64,000 nucleotides of DNA from Ktedonobacter robiniae (GCF_016587375.1 NZ_BNJG01000003.1:806001-870000), one strand, 5' to 3'. Shown: positions 54,619 to 63,333, counted from the stretch's first letter. Numbers and translations are program-made. The notes: generated from the sequence alone by a model not told the origin.

Positions 54619-55074
54619 ATGAGCGAAAAAACGACTCATACCACGCGAGAGTATCTGACTGTCCCTGGAAAAGGTCATATGACCCTGCTGACCAGCTTCC
54701 GCCGCAACGGCACAGGCGTCGGCACCCCAGTAGGCACGGTCGCCTCGAACGGTAAACTCTACTTTATGACGCCAGCGGATACCTGGAAGGTCAAACGCCT
54801 CGCCCACAATCCGCGCGTCACCCTCGCTCCTGGCAACCGCAAAGGGGAGGCGCTTGGTCCAGCGATTGAAGGCACCGTGCGCCGCCTGTACGCCGAGGAG
54901 GCAAAGCACGCGCGAGGCATGTTGCGTATCGGCATCGTGGGTCGTTTCTTCGGGATTGTCTTCGACCGCAAATACCCTGGCGAGAAAACGGCGGTGTATG
55001 AAATTGTGCTGGATGAGAGAGGCGCCGACATGGGAAATGGAGGCTTTGAGAAGACGCAGGCTGCGTGTTCCTAA
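54619..55074 (+). CDS. PPOX-class flavin/F420-dependent oxidoreductase
   Basis: The 151-aa protein has the split-barrel fold of pyridoxamine-phosphate-oxidase-like enzymes: HMTLLTSFRRNGTGVGTPVG, KLYFMTPADTWKVKRLAHNP, RVTLAPGN. These residues match the PPOX class in which F420 or FMN binds. Substrate unknown. ATG 54619 has GAGAGACAG upstream; the upstream frame to 54565 is not needed. It is followed after 53 nt by a membrane protein gene in the same direction. Confidence 0.8.
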   Translation: MSEKTTHTTREYLTVPGKGHMTLLTSFRRNGTGVGTPVGTVASNGKLYFMTPADTWKVKRLAHNPRVTLAPGNRKGEALGPAIEGTVRRLYAEEAKHARGMLRIGIVGRFFGIVFDRKYPGEKTAVYEIVLDERGADMGNGGFEKTQAACS

Positions 55075-55127
55075 GCTGGATCAACGCAGAATGTGGACAA
55101 AGAGCTGAAAAGAGAAAGGATTATTCC

Positions 55128-55739
55128 ATGTCTGTTTTACCGCGTTTTCGTCTGATCGGGTTGCTCTGCCTGATCGGTGGAATCCTTCAATTAGCAGATA
55201 CACCACTTGACCTGTGGTGGTCGGACCCCACAAGTCCGGTCCACGCTGTCGCCCGCTTGATTTGGGCTATCGCTAATGTGGCGCTCATTGGCGGACCCAT
55301 AGGAATCATCGCCCGTCGGTTTGTTTTTCCTGGATGGCTGGCAATTGCTGGAGCTGGCGTTACCATCCTTGGCACTCTCAGTCAGGCGAGCGGGATGATC
55401 TGCTACCTGTTTCTCCCCAACTCTGGGGCAGGGCAGGTGTTGACGCCACCTGGTGGCATCCTGATCGCGCTCGGCATGGTCGTCCTGGGAATAGCAGCAT
55501 TGTTAAGAAAGAAGTTGCCTGGCTGGCAAGCATGGGTCCCTCTCCTCGTTGGTCTGTACTTCATCGCCCAACTGGTCCTTATCCAGGTTCCTTTCTTCCT
55601 AAGAAAAGGACATCTGATTTTCGCTCCACTCGTCGATCTCTGGGGCTTTTTCTGGGTCCTTCTGGGGGTGGTGATTGTCTGGTCAGAAACTGTGCCAGCA
55701 CAATCTCCTCTTACCGTTGTGTTGCAGGAAAAAAGCTGA
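55128..55739 (+). CDS. multi-pass membrane protein of unknown function
   Basis: The 203-aa protein has about six hydrophobic segments (IGLLCLIGGILQLADTPLDL at the N-terminus, IWAIANVALIGGPIGIIARR, LAIAGAGVTILGTLSQASGM, ILIALGMVVLGIAALL and two more). No transport or catalytic motif recognised. ATG 55128 has AAAGGA 8 nt upstream. It probably shares a transcript with the PPOX gene. Confidence 0.65.
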   Translation: MSVLPRFRLIGLLCLIGGILQLADTPLDLWWSDPTSPVHAVARLIWAIANVALIGGPIGIIARRFVFPGWLAIAGAGVTILGTLSQASGMICYLFLPNSGAGQVLTPPGGILIALGMVVLGIAALLRKKLPGWQAWVPLLVGLYFIAQLVLIQVPFFLRKGHLIFAPLVDLWGFFWVLLGVVIVWSETVPAQSPLTVVLQEKS

Positions 55740-55873
55740 CCTGCTGCTCTTAGTTATGGGATCCATTATAGCCACCCTGCTGCCATCACACCACCCAACA
55801 ATAGCAAGGTGTCTCTTTTTATCTTTGTAAACCGTATTATGGGTACTAGAGAATTTCTGTTTACTTCTTCTCC

Positions 55874-55929
55874 GAAAACCCTGAGCGGGAAGTGCTAGTC
55901 ACGCAGGTGACGTTAGGTTTCGGGATAAG
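55874..55929. repeat. nested-stem intergenic repeat, copy 2
   Basis: CGAAAACCCTGAGCGGGAAG... with inner GTCAC/GTGAC stem has the same order of elements as 30710-30766. It lies about 70 nt upstream of the kinase start at 56002. Confidence 0.6.
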
Positions 55930-56001
55930 ATCTTAGAGACCAGGATGGTGCGAAGTGACCACTTTCCGCTGTCTCTTTGGTTTATTTATATAAAGGGACC
56001 C

Positions 56002-57564
56002 ATGATGTCAATACAAGATAAGCCTCAAGACTCTTCCCCCGAACACAATTCCTCCCCTACTCAATGGGAGGCACGTTTGCATGCGCTTATTGAGCATAGT
56101 CATGAGGTTTCGCTTCTACTTGATGATCAAGGTACTATTCTGTATGCCAGTCCCGCACTGACACATGTGCTAGGCTATCTGCCTAAAGAGGTATCTGGAC
56201 AAACCATGCTCTCATGGGTTCACTCTCTCGATCAATCTGAGGCAAGTGAAAGTCTGGCAAGCTTACAGGCTCACACCAGGCAAGAGCTCTTTACGACACA
56301 AAGGTATCTTCACAAAGATGGCTCCTGGCGCTGGCTCGAACTACATGTCGTCAATAAACTAGCTGATCCCCAGGTAGCCGCGCTTATTTGTAGCCTGCGT
56401 GATATTACCACGCTCAAAGAAGCTGAAATCAAGCAGCAGCATCTCGTTAAGGAGTCAGACCTGGCGCATACACACCTGCTTACAGTCCTTCAACAAATGC
56501 CCGCGGGTGTTATGATCGCCGAGTCTCCCTCGGGCAAGCTCTTGCTTAGCAACGACCAGGTAAGGCAGATCTGGCGTCACTCTTTTCCTGAATCTAACGA
56601 GGTTGACAAATACGACCACTATAAAGGCTTTCATTCTGATGGCACACCCTATGCCGGGCATGAATGGCCGCTTGCGCGCTCAATCCGCCAGGGCGAGTCT
56701 GTACGGGAGGAAGAGATCACTTTTCTACGCGGCGATGGCACACGTGGTATCATGAGTGTAAGTTCTGCGCCCATCTTGAATACACAGAACGAGATTATCG
56801 CTGGCGTCGTTGTCTTCATCGATATTAGTGAAAGGAAGCGCCTGGAGCAACTCAAAGACAACTTTATCAGTATGGTCAGCCATGAGTTGAAAACACCAGT
56901 TACCAGCATCAAAGGCTATACCCAGTTGCTGCAAAAACACTTTCAGCGCTCTGATGAGAAACAATCACTCCATTTTCTTGCCAAGATGAACTATCAGCTT
57001 GATAAACTGACAGACCTCATCAATGAGATACTGAGTATCTCTCAACTGGATCTGGGTATGCTCAACCTGCGTCCTCAGGTGTTTGATCTTGTTGAGGCTG
57101 TAAGGGAGGAGTTAGAGAGCCAGCAGGCCACCACTGCAACGCATAAGCTCCAGCTCAAAGGCGTCGAAAAACTCACCATTACAGGTGACCGTGAGCGCAT
57201 TGGACAGGTAATCCATCACCTGGTAAGCAACGCTATCAAGTACTCTCCAGGCAGAAAACAGGTATGTATTGAGATCTGTTATAGCGATCAAGCAGCCTTA
57301 ATTCATATTCAAGATTATGGCATCGGCATCGACTCGGAGCACTTTTCCCGGATCTTCGAGCGTTTTTATCGCGTGGATGAGCCACTCGAACAAACATTTC
57401 CTGGCCTGGGCATCGGACTCTACCTCGCACACGAGATCATCCAGCGCCACCAGGGCCATATCTGGGTGGAGAGTCAGAAGGGAGAGGGCTCTACATTTAG
57501 TTTCTCACTCCCACTTCAACCCCATACAACCATTGCCAAGGAGACCAGTCATGACAACCACTAA
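56002..57564 (+). CDS. PAS sensor histidine kinase
   Basis: The 520-aa kinase has no membrane segment. PAS/PAC 1 spans about 25-140 (ALIEHSHEVSLLLDDQGTIL, YLHKDGSWRWLELHVV), PAS 2 about 155-280, HisKA about 285-350 with His in MVSHELKTPVTSIKGYTQLL, and HATPase about 390-505 (HHLVSNAIKYSPG, IQDYGIGID, GLGIGLYLAHEI). ATG 56002 has AAGGG 5 nt upstream; the frame opens at 55945. Its last 14 nt overlap the receiver gene, so the two are translationally coupled. Confidence 0.9.
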   Translation: MMSIQDKPQDSSPEHNSSPTQWEARLHALIEHSHEVSLLLDDQGTILYASPALTHVLGYLPKEVSGQTMLSWVHSLDQSEASESLASLQAHTRQELFTTQRYLHKDGSWRWLELHVVNKLADPQVAALICSLRDITTLKEAEIKQQHLVKESDLAHTHLLTVLQQMPAGVMIAESPSGKLLLSNDQVRQIWRHSFPESNEVDKYDHYKGFHSDGTPYAGHEWPLARSIRQGESVREEEITFLRGDGTRGIMSVSSAPILNTQNEIIAGVVVFIDISERKRLEQLKDNFISMVSHELKTPVTSIKGYTQLLQKHFQRSDEKQSLHFLAKMNYQLDKLTDLINEILSISQLDLGMLNLRPQVFDLVEAVREELESQQATTATHKLQLKGVEKLTITGDRERIGQVIHHLVSNAIKYSPGRKQVCIEICYSDQAALIHIQDYGIGIDSEHFSRIFERFYRVDEPLEQTFPGLGIGLYLAHEIIQRHQGHIWVESQKGEGSTFSFSLPLQPHTTIAKETSHDNH

Positions 57565-57925
57565 ATCTAGGGTGCTCGTAATCGATGACGATCCGGATAT
57601 TGTTGAGGTGATTCAGTTACTGCTAGAGGATGCTGGATATCTCGTCTCGAACATCAATCAGCTTCCAGAAAACGCGAACTTAGCTCAAATCTGTCTTCAG
57701 GCGCAACCAGACTTCATCATTCTCGACATGCTGCTCTCAGGACAGGATGGTCGCCATCTCGCGCGCCATCTCAAAGAGAACCAGTCCACCAATCACATCC
57801 CTTTGATGATGATCTCGGCCCATCCCCAGGCCCGTTCCCAGGCGCTGGCTGCCGGCGCCGATGATTTCCTGGCCAAGCCCTTTGACATGGACGAGATGCT
57901 CGCCAAAGTTGAGCATTATTGTTAA
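57551..57925 (+). CDS. single-domain response regulator
   Basis: The 124-aa receiver has VLVIDDDPDIVEVI (acidic pair), the phospho-acceptor Asp in FIILDMLLSGQDGRHLA, the switch residue in MMISAHPQA and the Lys in LAKPFDMDEM. It has no output domain. It overlaps the kinase by 14 nt and is its cognate partner. The much longer frame from 57317 is read inside the kinase gene and is not used. Confidence 0.9.
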   Translation: MTTTKSRVLVIDDDPDIVEVIQLLLEDAGYLVSNINQLPENANLAQICLQAQPDFIILDMLLSGQDGRHLARHLKENQSTNHIPLMMISAHPQARSQALAAGADDFLAKPFDMDEMLAKVEHYC

Positions 57926-57993
57926 GCTTATCTTACCAATACATCATGATATACCTGAAGTAATAATATTCCATCTACTATTTTGACTTACGA

Positions 57994-58007
57994 TTACGTA
58001 TACGTAA
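57994..58007. promoter_or_regulatory. 14-bp perfect palindrome TTACGTATACGTAA
   Basis: It lies between the receiver stop and the terminator. It could be a protein-binding site or chance; no gene starts nearby. Confidence 0.3.
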
Positions 58008-58009
58008 AT

Positions 58010-58067
58010 ATAAGAAAGCAGAGAGAGGCTGGTGGCGTGTGTCGCCAGCCTCTCTCTGCTTTCTTAT
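58010..58067. terminator. 23-bp stem palindrome between convergent genes
   Basis: Perfect 23-nt arms and a 12-nt loop lie between the receiver (+) and the sigma factor (-), ending 3 nt before the sigma-factor stop region. Confidence 0.75.
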
Positions 58068-58069
58068 GA

Positions 58070-58930
58070 CTATACCCTTGCAAGTTTCTCCGGGTTGGCA
58101 ACAATTCGAATCGCCCGAATACGTTCTTGCTCCACTTCAATAGTCATGACGGAGAAGGCTTTTTCGCCTACGCGGACAATCAAGGCTACCTGACCATTGA
58201 CCTCTTCTACTTCAGGGCTATAGCCTTCGGGCCAGAAGCGCCTTGTCCCCAGCAAGAAACGGGCTACTGGGACACGTCCAACAAGCTCGTGAGTCGCTGC
58301 ACCCTTGACTTTGCCGCCGCCATCTGCCCAGAAGGTGACATCTTCAGCTAACATATTCATTAGTGGTGTCATTTCGCCAGCACTTACGGCTTGCTGAAAA
58401 CCGTTGAGTAACTGTCGGTGGAGTTGGGGAGAGGCCGGGAAGCGGGGCCGATGCGTACGTAGATGGAGCCTGGCTCGGCTGAAGGAGCGGCGACAGGCCG
58501 CCTCGCTCTTGTCAAGCATCGTGGAGATCTCGGGAAATTCATAACCAAAGATCTCGCGTAGCAGGAAGACCGCACGCTCGAACGGTTGAAGCTGCTCCAG
58601 CAAGACCAGGAACGCCAACGAGATCGACTCCTGCATATCGACACGCTTTTCTGGGTCGTCTGTTTCATCCATCTCGGTTGTCAGAATTGGCTCCGGTAAC
58701 CAGGGACCTACATATAGTTCTCGTTTCCTGCGCGCTAGTTGAAGTTGATCCATACATAAGCGCGTGAGGATCGTGGTGAGATACGCTTTGAGTGAGTGAA
58801 TGGTTTCTATGGGTGTAGACTGATAGCGCAGGTACGTTTCCTGCACCATATCCTCAGCATCCATCGCACTACCAAGCATGCGGTAAGCAATAGAAAAGAG
58901 GTACGTCCGATAAGTTTCAAAGGACTCCAC
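58070..58930 (-). CDS. ECF41-type (SigJ-like) RNA polymerase sigma factor
   Basis: The 286-aa protein has sigma region 2 (LFSIAYRMLGSAMDAEDMVQ, about 10-29) and region 4 (LEQLQPFERAVFLLREIFGY, about 110-129), and then a SnoaL-like C-terminal domain with the ECF41 hallmarks DGGGK (about 201-205) and NPEKL (about 279-283). In ECF41 factors this C-terminal domain replaces an anti-sigma factor and tunes activity from within. ECF41 genes usually sit next to a COE (carboxymuconolactone decarboxylase, oxidoreductase or epimerase) target gene; none is adjacent here. Confidence 0.9.
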   Translation of the reverse strand: MESFETYRTYLFSIAYRMLGSAMDAEDMVQETYLRYQSTPIETIHSLKAYLTTILTRLCMDQLQLARRKRELYVGPWLPEPILTTEMDETDDPEKRVDMQESISLAFLVLLEQLQPFERAVFLLREIFGYEFPEISTMLDKSEAACRRSFSRARLHLRTHRPRFPASPQLHRQLLNGFQQAVSAGEMTPLMNMLAEDVTFWADGGGKVKGAATHELVGRVPVARFLLGTRRFWPEGYSPEVEEVNGQVALIVRVGEKAFSVMTIEVEQERIRAIRIVANPEKLARV

Positions 58931-59068
58931 GCTGTTTTCTGCCTTTCATCGACTCTTGAGAGCAAGTGTAGCCATAAATAAAGAGGGTTGAGCCATCTTA
59001 TTTGGGACAACTTTCCACTCCAATTTTATATACGCCAGAGGCGCGAGGTGGATTCGGGTGAAAATAGC

Positions 59069-59097
59069 TTGACATAGCCTTTGGTTGCTGGTATATT
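59069..59097 (+). promoter_or_regulatory. sigma-70 promoter of the TetR gene
   Basis: TTGACA (59069) and TATATT (59092) are separated by exactly 17 nt. The predicted operator follows directly after the -10 box. Confidence 0.7.
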
Positions 59098-59101
59098 TAT
59101 A

Positions 59102-59135
59102 TTTACCAAAGGTAAGTAAATTTAACTAAGGTAAA
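59102..59135. promoter_or_regulatory. predicted TetR operator upstream of its own gene
   Basis: TTTACCAAAGGTAA followed by a second GGTAAA half-site (59130) forms overlapping inverted and direct half-sites. A matching arrangement is found at 59838, the only other one in the window, in front of the next gene. Confidence 0.6.
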
Positions 59136-59145
59136 TACAGGGTAT

Positions 59146-59783
59146 ATGGGAAAGAAAGACGGGCGAAGGAGCAGCAGGATCTCAAGCAAAGCATTCTAGA
59201 TGCGGCGCGCGAAATCGCTCTCGCAGAAGGGTGGCGCAATGTGACGATGCGCAAGATCACAGATCGCATTGAATATAGCCATCCCGCCATTTATGCCCAT
59301 TTTGCAAACAAAGATGTGCTCTTATTAGAGCTCGTGCATGAGGGCTTCCGCCTGTTGGAGGCCGACTTAAAGCTAGCCCGAGCACAAGGCCACGATCCAG
59401 TGGAGGCCATGCGGCTCATCGCTCGTAGCTACCTGGGATTCGCCTGGCGCTATCCTGAGCTATATCGCTTGATGTATGGCCTGGACGGCGTCACCTTCAG
59501 CATCTCAGAACCCGAGAAGGAAGGGCTACAGATAGAGAATGTGGTGGCACAAACAGTCAAAGACATGCTTGAGTCTCGTCACTTGTCAATCGAGCACCTG
59601 GCAGATCAGGTGAATATCATCTGGGGGACCGCTCACGGGCTGGTAACTCTTACGATGGCAGACCACATTAGCGGCGGGCAAGCGCAGGCGACGCGGTTAC
59701 TCGAACGAGCACTCCAGGATATGCTGCTAACCTGGGAATATGAGGTAAACGTCACCGGTTCAGCGCCCCTTCCGAGCATATAG
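59146..59783 (+). pseudogene. TetR/AcrR-family regulator (one frameshift after the start codon)
   Basis: The protein's DNA-binding domain is complete in one frame (AKEQQDLKQSILDAAREIAL, then GWRNVTMRKITDRIEYSHPA and IYAHFANKD) but has no start codon there. ATG 59146 is followed by GGG; with one more G the reading becomes MGKERRAKEQQ, a normal TetR start, at the right place after the promoter and operator. The C-terminal ligand domain (about 75-210) is intact. As printed, translation could only begin at GTG 59241 and would lose the first helices. A base missed in sequencing is likely, given the intact rest. Predicted to repress itself and the DUF2269 gene. Confidence 0.8.
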
Positions 59784-59837
59784 CTTCTCTGTAGGTCCAC
59801 TGCGAAGATGCTAGGCCTGAGCAAAGTATTGCTTTAA

Positions 59838-59870
59838 TTTACCAAAGGTAAATAAAAAAACTTAGGTAAT
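59838..59870. promoter_or_regulatory. predicted TetR operator upstream of the DUF2269 gene
   Basis: TTTACCAAAGGTAAATAAA, then CTTAGGTAAT, matches the site at 59102 in order and spacing of half-sites. It lies 32 nt upstream of ATG 59902. Confidence 0.6.
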
Positions 59871-59901
59871 AAATTACTACTCACGAGGGGAGATATACAT
59901 C

Positions 59902-60438
59902 ATGACACTCTATCCTTATACGCTTTTACTACACATTGTAGGTGTGATTGGCCTCTTTATCGCTATCAGCCTGGAGTTAATCATCACATCTCGCCTACGG
60001 GCTGCCAAGATGACCACCCAGGTCCATGAATGGCTCACACTCGGTCGCGTGATTGACCTGATTTTACCAGTCTCCGCTGTGCTCATTCTGGTCAGCGGCC
60101 TCGTGTTGACGTTCTCGGTGTGGGGATTGAACCATGCCTGGATAGACTTTTCGCTGGGCTTGCTCATTCTCCTGGGTATCCTGGGACCGGTGATTAACGG
60201 CCCTCGTATGAAGGCCATCTATGTGGCAGCAAAAGCCGCACCCGAGGGCGAGATCTCAGACTCTCTGAGGAAAGTTATCACTGACCCCGTGCTGCGGGCT
60301 TATGTGCCCGTTCCAGGCCTGGTTGCATTGGGCGCGATAGTCCTGATGGTTCTGAAGCTGGATTGGCTTGGCTCGGGAATTGTGATGGCTCTCGCCCTCA
60401 TTGCAAGCCTCATCTTCGCCTTCTCGCTTAAAAGGTAG
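59902..60438 (+). CDS. DUF2269-family membrane protein
   Basis: The 178-aa protein has four to five membrane segments (YTLLLHIVGVIGLFIAISLE; LILPVSAVLILVSGLVLTFS; a third around FSLGLLILLGILGPVI; a C-terminal pair) and a cytosolic loop with GPRMKAIYVAAKAA. This is the pattern of DUF2269 proteins, whose role is unknown. GAGGGGAGA lies upstream of ATG. It stands behind the predicted operator and is probably the main target of the TetR protein. Confidence 0.75.
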   Translation: MTLYPYTLLLHIVGVIGLFIAISLELIITSRLRAAKMTTQVHEWLTLGRVIDLILPVSAVLILVSGLVLTFSVWGLNHAWIDFSLGLLILLGILGPVINGPRMKAIYVAAKAAPEGEISDSLRKVITDPVLRAYVPVPGLVALGAIVLMVLKLDWLGSGIVMALALIASLIFAFSLKR

Positions 60439-60519
60439 AACATACATTTTGTGATCGATTGTTAAAAGCCTTGATGAAGAAAGATTCGTATTAGGAGCAT
60501 TCAGAGAAAGAGGAAAGAA

Positions 60520-60924
60520 ATGTTTTCAGAACAAGAGCTCGCGTTTTTGCGCACACAACCACTGGCCAGACTGGCAACGGTGGCCGTCAATGGTCAGCCC
60601 GATGCAGATGCGGTCGGCTTCGCCTTTGAGAACGGGCACTTCTATATTGGCGGTTATTTCCTGGAACACACGCGCAAATATAAAAATATCGCCGCCGGAC
60701 ATAGCAAGGTGTCGCTGCTTATTGATGAACTGCGCTCGCTCGACCCCCTTGAGCCGCGCTCAATCAAGCTTCATGGTGAGGCCGCGATTCTGCAACTTGA
60801 GGAGGGTTTTCGGGGAGCCGGCACATATATTGTAATTACGCCAAAGGTCTCCTGGAGTATCGGTATTGAAGGACCAGCCTTTCAAGATGGGAAGTCAGTC
60901 ATCAAGAAAATTACCTGGGAATAA
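60520..60924 (+). CDS. PPOX-class F420-dependent oxidoreductase
   Basis: The 134-aa split-barrel protein begins MFSEQELAFLRTQPLARLAT and continues GQPDADAVGFAFENGHFYIG, RKYKNIAAGHSKVSLLID and LHGEAAIL, typical of the PPOX family that uses F420 or flavin. It is separated by 81 nt from DUF2269 and probably co-transcribed under the TetR operator. AAGAAAGAGGAAAG precedes the ATG. It shares the fold but little sequence with the PPOX protein at 54619. Confidence 0.85.
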   Translation: MFSEQELAFLRTQPLARLATVAVNGQPDADAVGFAFENGHFYIGGYFLEHTRKYKNIAAGHSKVSLLIDELRSLDPLEPRSIKLHGEAAILQLEEGFRGAGTYIVITPKVSWSIGIEGPAFQDGKSVIKKITWE

Positions 60925-60954
60925 AGACCATTTTCGCACGCTTCATACAAGCCG

Positions 60955-60983
60955 GGCCGACGCGGACTTTCACAGCGTCGGCC
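60955..60983. terminator. 9-bp GC-rich hairpin between convergent genes
   Basis: GGCCGACGC and GCGTCGGCC around an 11-nt loop, between the PPOX gene (+) and the alcohol dehydrogenase (-). Confidence 0.6.
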
Positions 60984-60999
60984 TGCATAATGTAAGTGA

Positions 61000-62181
61000 T
61001 TACGCCTCCCAGGGTTTGATCACTACTTTGATACAGGAATCCTGCTTGTGCTTGAACATGTCATAGGCTTGGGGTACCTGGTCGAGGGAGACCTTATGCG
61101 TGATAACAAAGGTGGGATCGATCTCCGCCTCCTGAATACGCTTCAGCAGCGGGTGAAGGTAGCGATGCACATGAGTTTGACCCATCTTAAAGGTCAGGGC
61201 CTTGGCGAAGGCGGCGCCCATGGGCATCTTATCCACAAAGCCGCCATAGACGCCCGGTAGCGAGACAGCGCCTCCTTTACGGCAGGCCTGAATCACCTGG
61301 CGCAGGACATGGGGGCGATCCGTGCTCAGGCGCGTCTTTTGCTTGATGGTATCGGTGATGGCACCAACACTAGTTCCATGCGCCTCCAGGCCCACGGCGT
61401 CGATGCAGGCATCGGGTCCTACGCCGCCCGTCATCTGCTTGAGCATCTCCACCACATCACCCTCTTTCTCGTAGTTGATGATCTCGGCACGCCCGTGCTC
61501 CTGGGCCATGCGCAAACGCTCGGAGATGCGGTCAATAGCGATGACGCGCTCCGCACCCAGCATATAGGCGCTCTTGATGGCGAACTGCCCTACAGGACCA
61601 CAGCCCCAGACCGCGACTGTGTCTCCAGGCTGGATGCCACAGTTCTCGGCCGCCATATAGCCCGTGGGGAAGATATCCGAGAGGAAGAGCACCTGTTCAT
61701 CGCTCATGCCTTCGGGAACCTTGAGGGGGCCAATATCGGCGTAGGGAACACGCACATACTGAGCCTGGCCTCCGGCATACCCACCATAAAGATGTGAGTA
61801 GCCATAGAGGCCCGAGCCAGAGTAGCCATAGAGGCTCTCAGCCAGCCAGGCATTGGGATTGGAGTTGTCGCAGAGTGACCACATGTCACGCTTGCAGAAC
61901 ATGCAGTTGCCGCAGGCGATGGTAAAGGGAACGACGACGCGGTCGCCCTTCTTGAGGTTGCTCACATCTTTACCGACCTCAACGACCTCGCCCATGAACT
62001 CATGCCCCAGAATATCCCCCTTCTTCATGGTCGGAATATACCCATCATAGAGATGCAGGTCTGAGCCACAAATGGCCGAGGTCGTAATCTTGACAATGGC
62101 ATCACGCGGGTTAAGAATTTCGGGATCGGGTACATTCTCTACTCGCACATCATGTGCTCCAAACCAGCATAGCGCCTTCAT
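61000..62181 (-). CDS. zinc-dependent alcohol/formaldehyde dehydrogenase
   Basis: The 393-aa medium-chain dehydrogenase has the catalytic zinc ligands in ICGSDLHLY and GHEFMGEV, the structural zinc lobe CGNCMFCKRDMWSLC, and the dinucleotide loop VWGCGPVGQFAIKSA. The 20-residue glycine/tyrosine-rich insertion (LYGYSGSGLYGYSHLYGGYA) is found in glutathione-independent formaldehyde dehydrogenase-like proteins. Substrate unproven. Its ATG overlaps the stop of the SRPBCC gene (62178-62181), so the two are translationally coupled. Confidence 0.9.
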   Translation of the reverse strand: MKALCWFGAHDVRVENVPDPEILNPRDAIVKITTSAICGSDLHLYDGYIPTMKKGDILGHEFMGEVVEVGKDVSNLKKGDRVVVPFTIACGNCMFCKRDMWSLCDNSNPNAWLAESLYGYSGSGLYGYSHLYGGYAGGQAQYVRVPYADIGPLKVPEGMSDEQVLFLSDIFPTGYMAAENCGIQPGDTVAVWGCGPVGQFAIKSAYMLGAERVIAIDRISERLRMAQEHGRAEIINYEKEGDVVEMLKQMTGGVGPDACIDAVGLEAHGTSVGAITDTIKQKTRLSTDRPHVLRQVIQACRKGGAVSLPGVYGGFVDKMPMGAAFAKALTFKMGQTHVHRYLHPLLKRIQEAEIDPTFVITHKVSLDQVPQAYDMFKHKQDSCIKVVIKPWEA

Positions 62182-62987
62182 ACCCGTACTCCTTCCTCTG
62201 CCTGCTTCCCTGTTGGCTGCCCCTTTATAGTGGGGACTTCGCCCGCCTCTACCAGAGATTTAAAGCGGCGCAGGATCTCGGCTACCTGCGTCTCAAGCAT
62301 GATATCAGTAGCCCGACCCAGCAGCGGCATCTCAAGGACAGTTTGAAGCTTGCGATGATGTACGAAATCCATCTCCAGGATCGCAATGGTGCCGCGCCCT
62401 CCAGGAGCAGCGGTGAAGCGTACACGCCCATTATCCTCAAGCATGGGATTATTGATTACCCGCCACTCGATCAGCCTTCCTGGCTCCTCCCTGACAATCT
62501 CAATGTCCCACTCCAGGCGCTGCCCCTGCGGTCCCCTGGCCAGCCAGTGCGAACTCTTCTCACCAGTTTTACGCACTTCCTGCACCATAGGCATATAGGC
62601 AGACGCACGCTCTACATCATGCCAGGTATCGTACAGTTGTTCAGGGCTAGCTTGAATGGTCATGGCTCTATGCACACGAAAACCTGCTCCACCTGGCAGC
62701 TTGCTGACATTACTTGAGGAGAAGGGATGCTCCGCCCGGTTGACGTGCAGCCTGTCATAAAGCACGCTATGGCCTGTTGCTCCTCGATAGAGCAGACCTC
62801 CACCCAGCAAGAGGCTGGCAAGGCTACCCTTTGTCAGGCCAAAGAGAGTCAGCAGACCTCCACCCACCAAGGACCCAAGGCGCTCCCCCTGAGATATATT
62901 CGTGGGCTTATCCGTAGCTCTTTGCAATATATCGCGTATATCGCGTATATTGACTATGGCCCGATTGCTCGACTGCTCTGAAGGCAT
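62178..62987 (-). CDS. SRPBCC-domain protein with N-terminal membrane region
   Basis: The 269-aa protein has a hydrophobic hairpin (LGSLVGGGLLTLFGLTKGSL, SLLLGGGLLYRGATGH, about 38-75) like YgaP/DUF2892 membrane parts, followed by a polyketide-cyclase/SRPBCC domain (about 105-245: VHRAMTIQASPEQLYDTWHD, WDIEIVREEPGRLIEWR). This fold binds hydrophobic ligands. ATG 62987 has GGAGGAAA 8 nt upstream and is preferred to 63008. The same pairing with a zinc dehydrogenase is common. Codons for RDI repeat (IRDIRDI) make a small tandem repeat at 62935. Confidence 0.85.
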   Translation of the reverse strand: MPSEQSSNRAIVNIRDIRDILQRATDKPTNISQGERLGSLVGGGLLTLFGLTKGSLASLLLGGGLLYRGATGHSVLYDRLHVNRAEHPFSSSNVSKLPGGAGFRVHRAMTIQASPEQLYDTWHDVERASAYMPMVQEVRKTGEKSSHWLARGPQGQRLEWDIEIVREEPGRLIEWRVINNPMLEDNGRVRFTAAPGGRGTIAILEMDFVHHRKLQTVLEMPLLGRATDIMLETQVAEILRRFKSLVEAGEVPTIKGQPTGKQAEEGVRV

Positions 62988-63251
62988 AAGCCGTTTCCTC
63001 CATGACAAGATGATTTAGTACATTCCTGTCACGAATGCCCCGGTTGTTTGTTCCATCTCTTAGCCCAGTTTACATTTTCATCACAGTTTTCTGAAACTTC
63101 TATCATAGTCTCTTCACAAAGGGGCGGTATAGTATTTATTAACCAGGAGCAAGGTCATTTCGGCGAGAATGTTTATCCAGTCCTAGCCACTCGCCTTGAT
63201 ACATACAATCCAATCCACCGGCAAAGGAGGATACGGCAATGTAGCAAAAGA

Positions 63252-63319
63252 AACTGCTCCGCGGCATCGATGAGCGAAGAGGCTCTGGTCTCTTCTTTCA
63301 TCCATGCTGCGGAGCAGTT
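63252..63319. ncRNA. long imperfect hairpin, possible small RNA
   Basis: AACTGCTCCGC and GCGGAGCAGTT close a stem that continues with few mismatches for about 28 bp to a loop near 63285. It stands in an otherwise empty region together with the terminator palindrome 15 nt downstream, so it could be a small transcript with its terminator. No Rfam family recognised. Confidence 0.35.
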
Positions 63320-63333
63320 AATTTATAGAGAGT

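Noticed and set aside
57317..57550. N-terminal extension of the receiver at 57551
   Set aside because: Same reason: a shadow frame of the kinase gene.
62930..62965. ATATCGCGT tandem repeat as a mobile or regulatory repeat
   Set aside because: It lies within the SRPBCC coding frame and simply encodes the repeated Arg-Asp-Ile residues.
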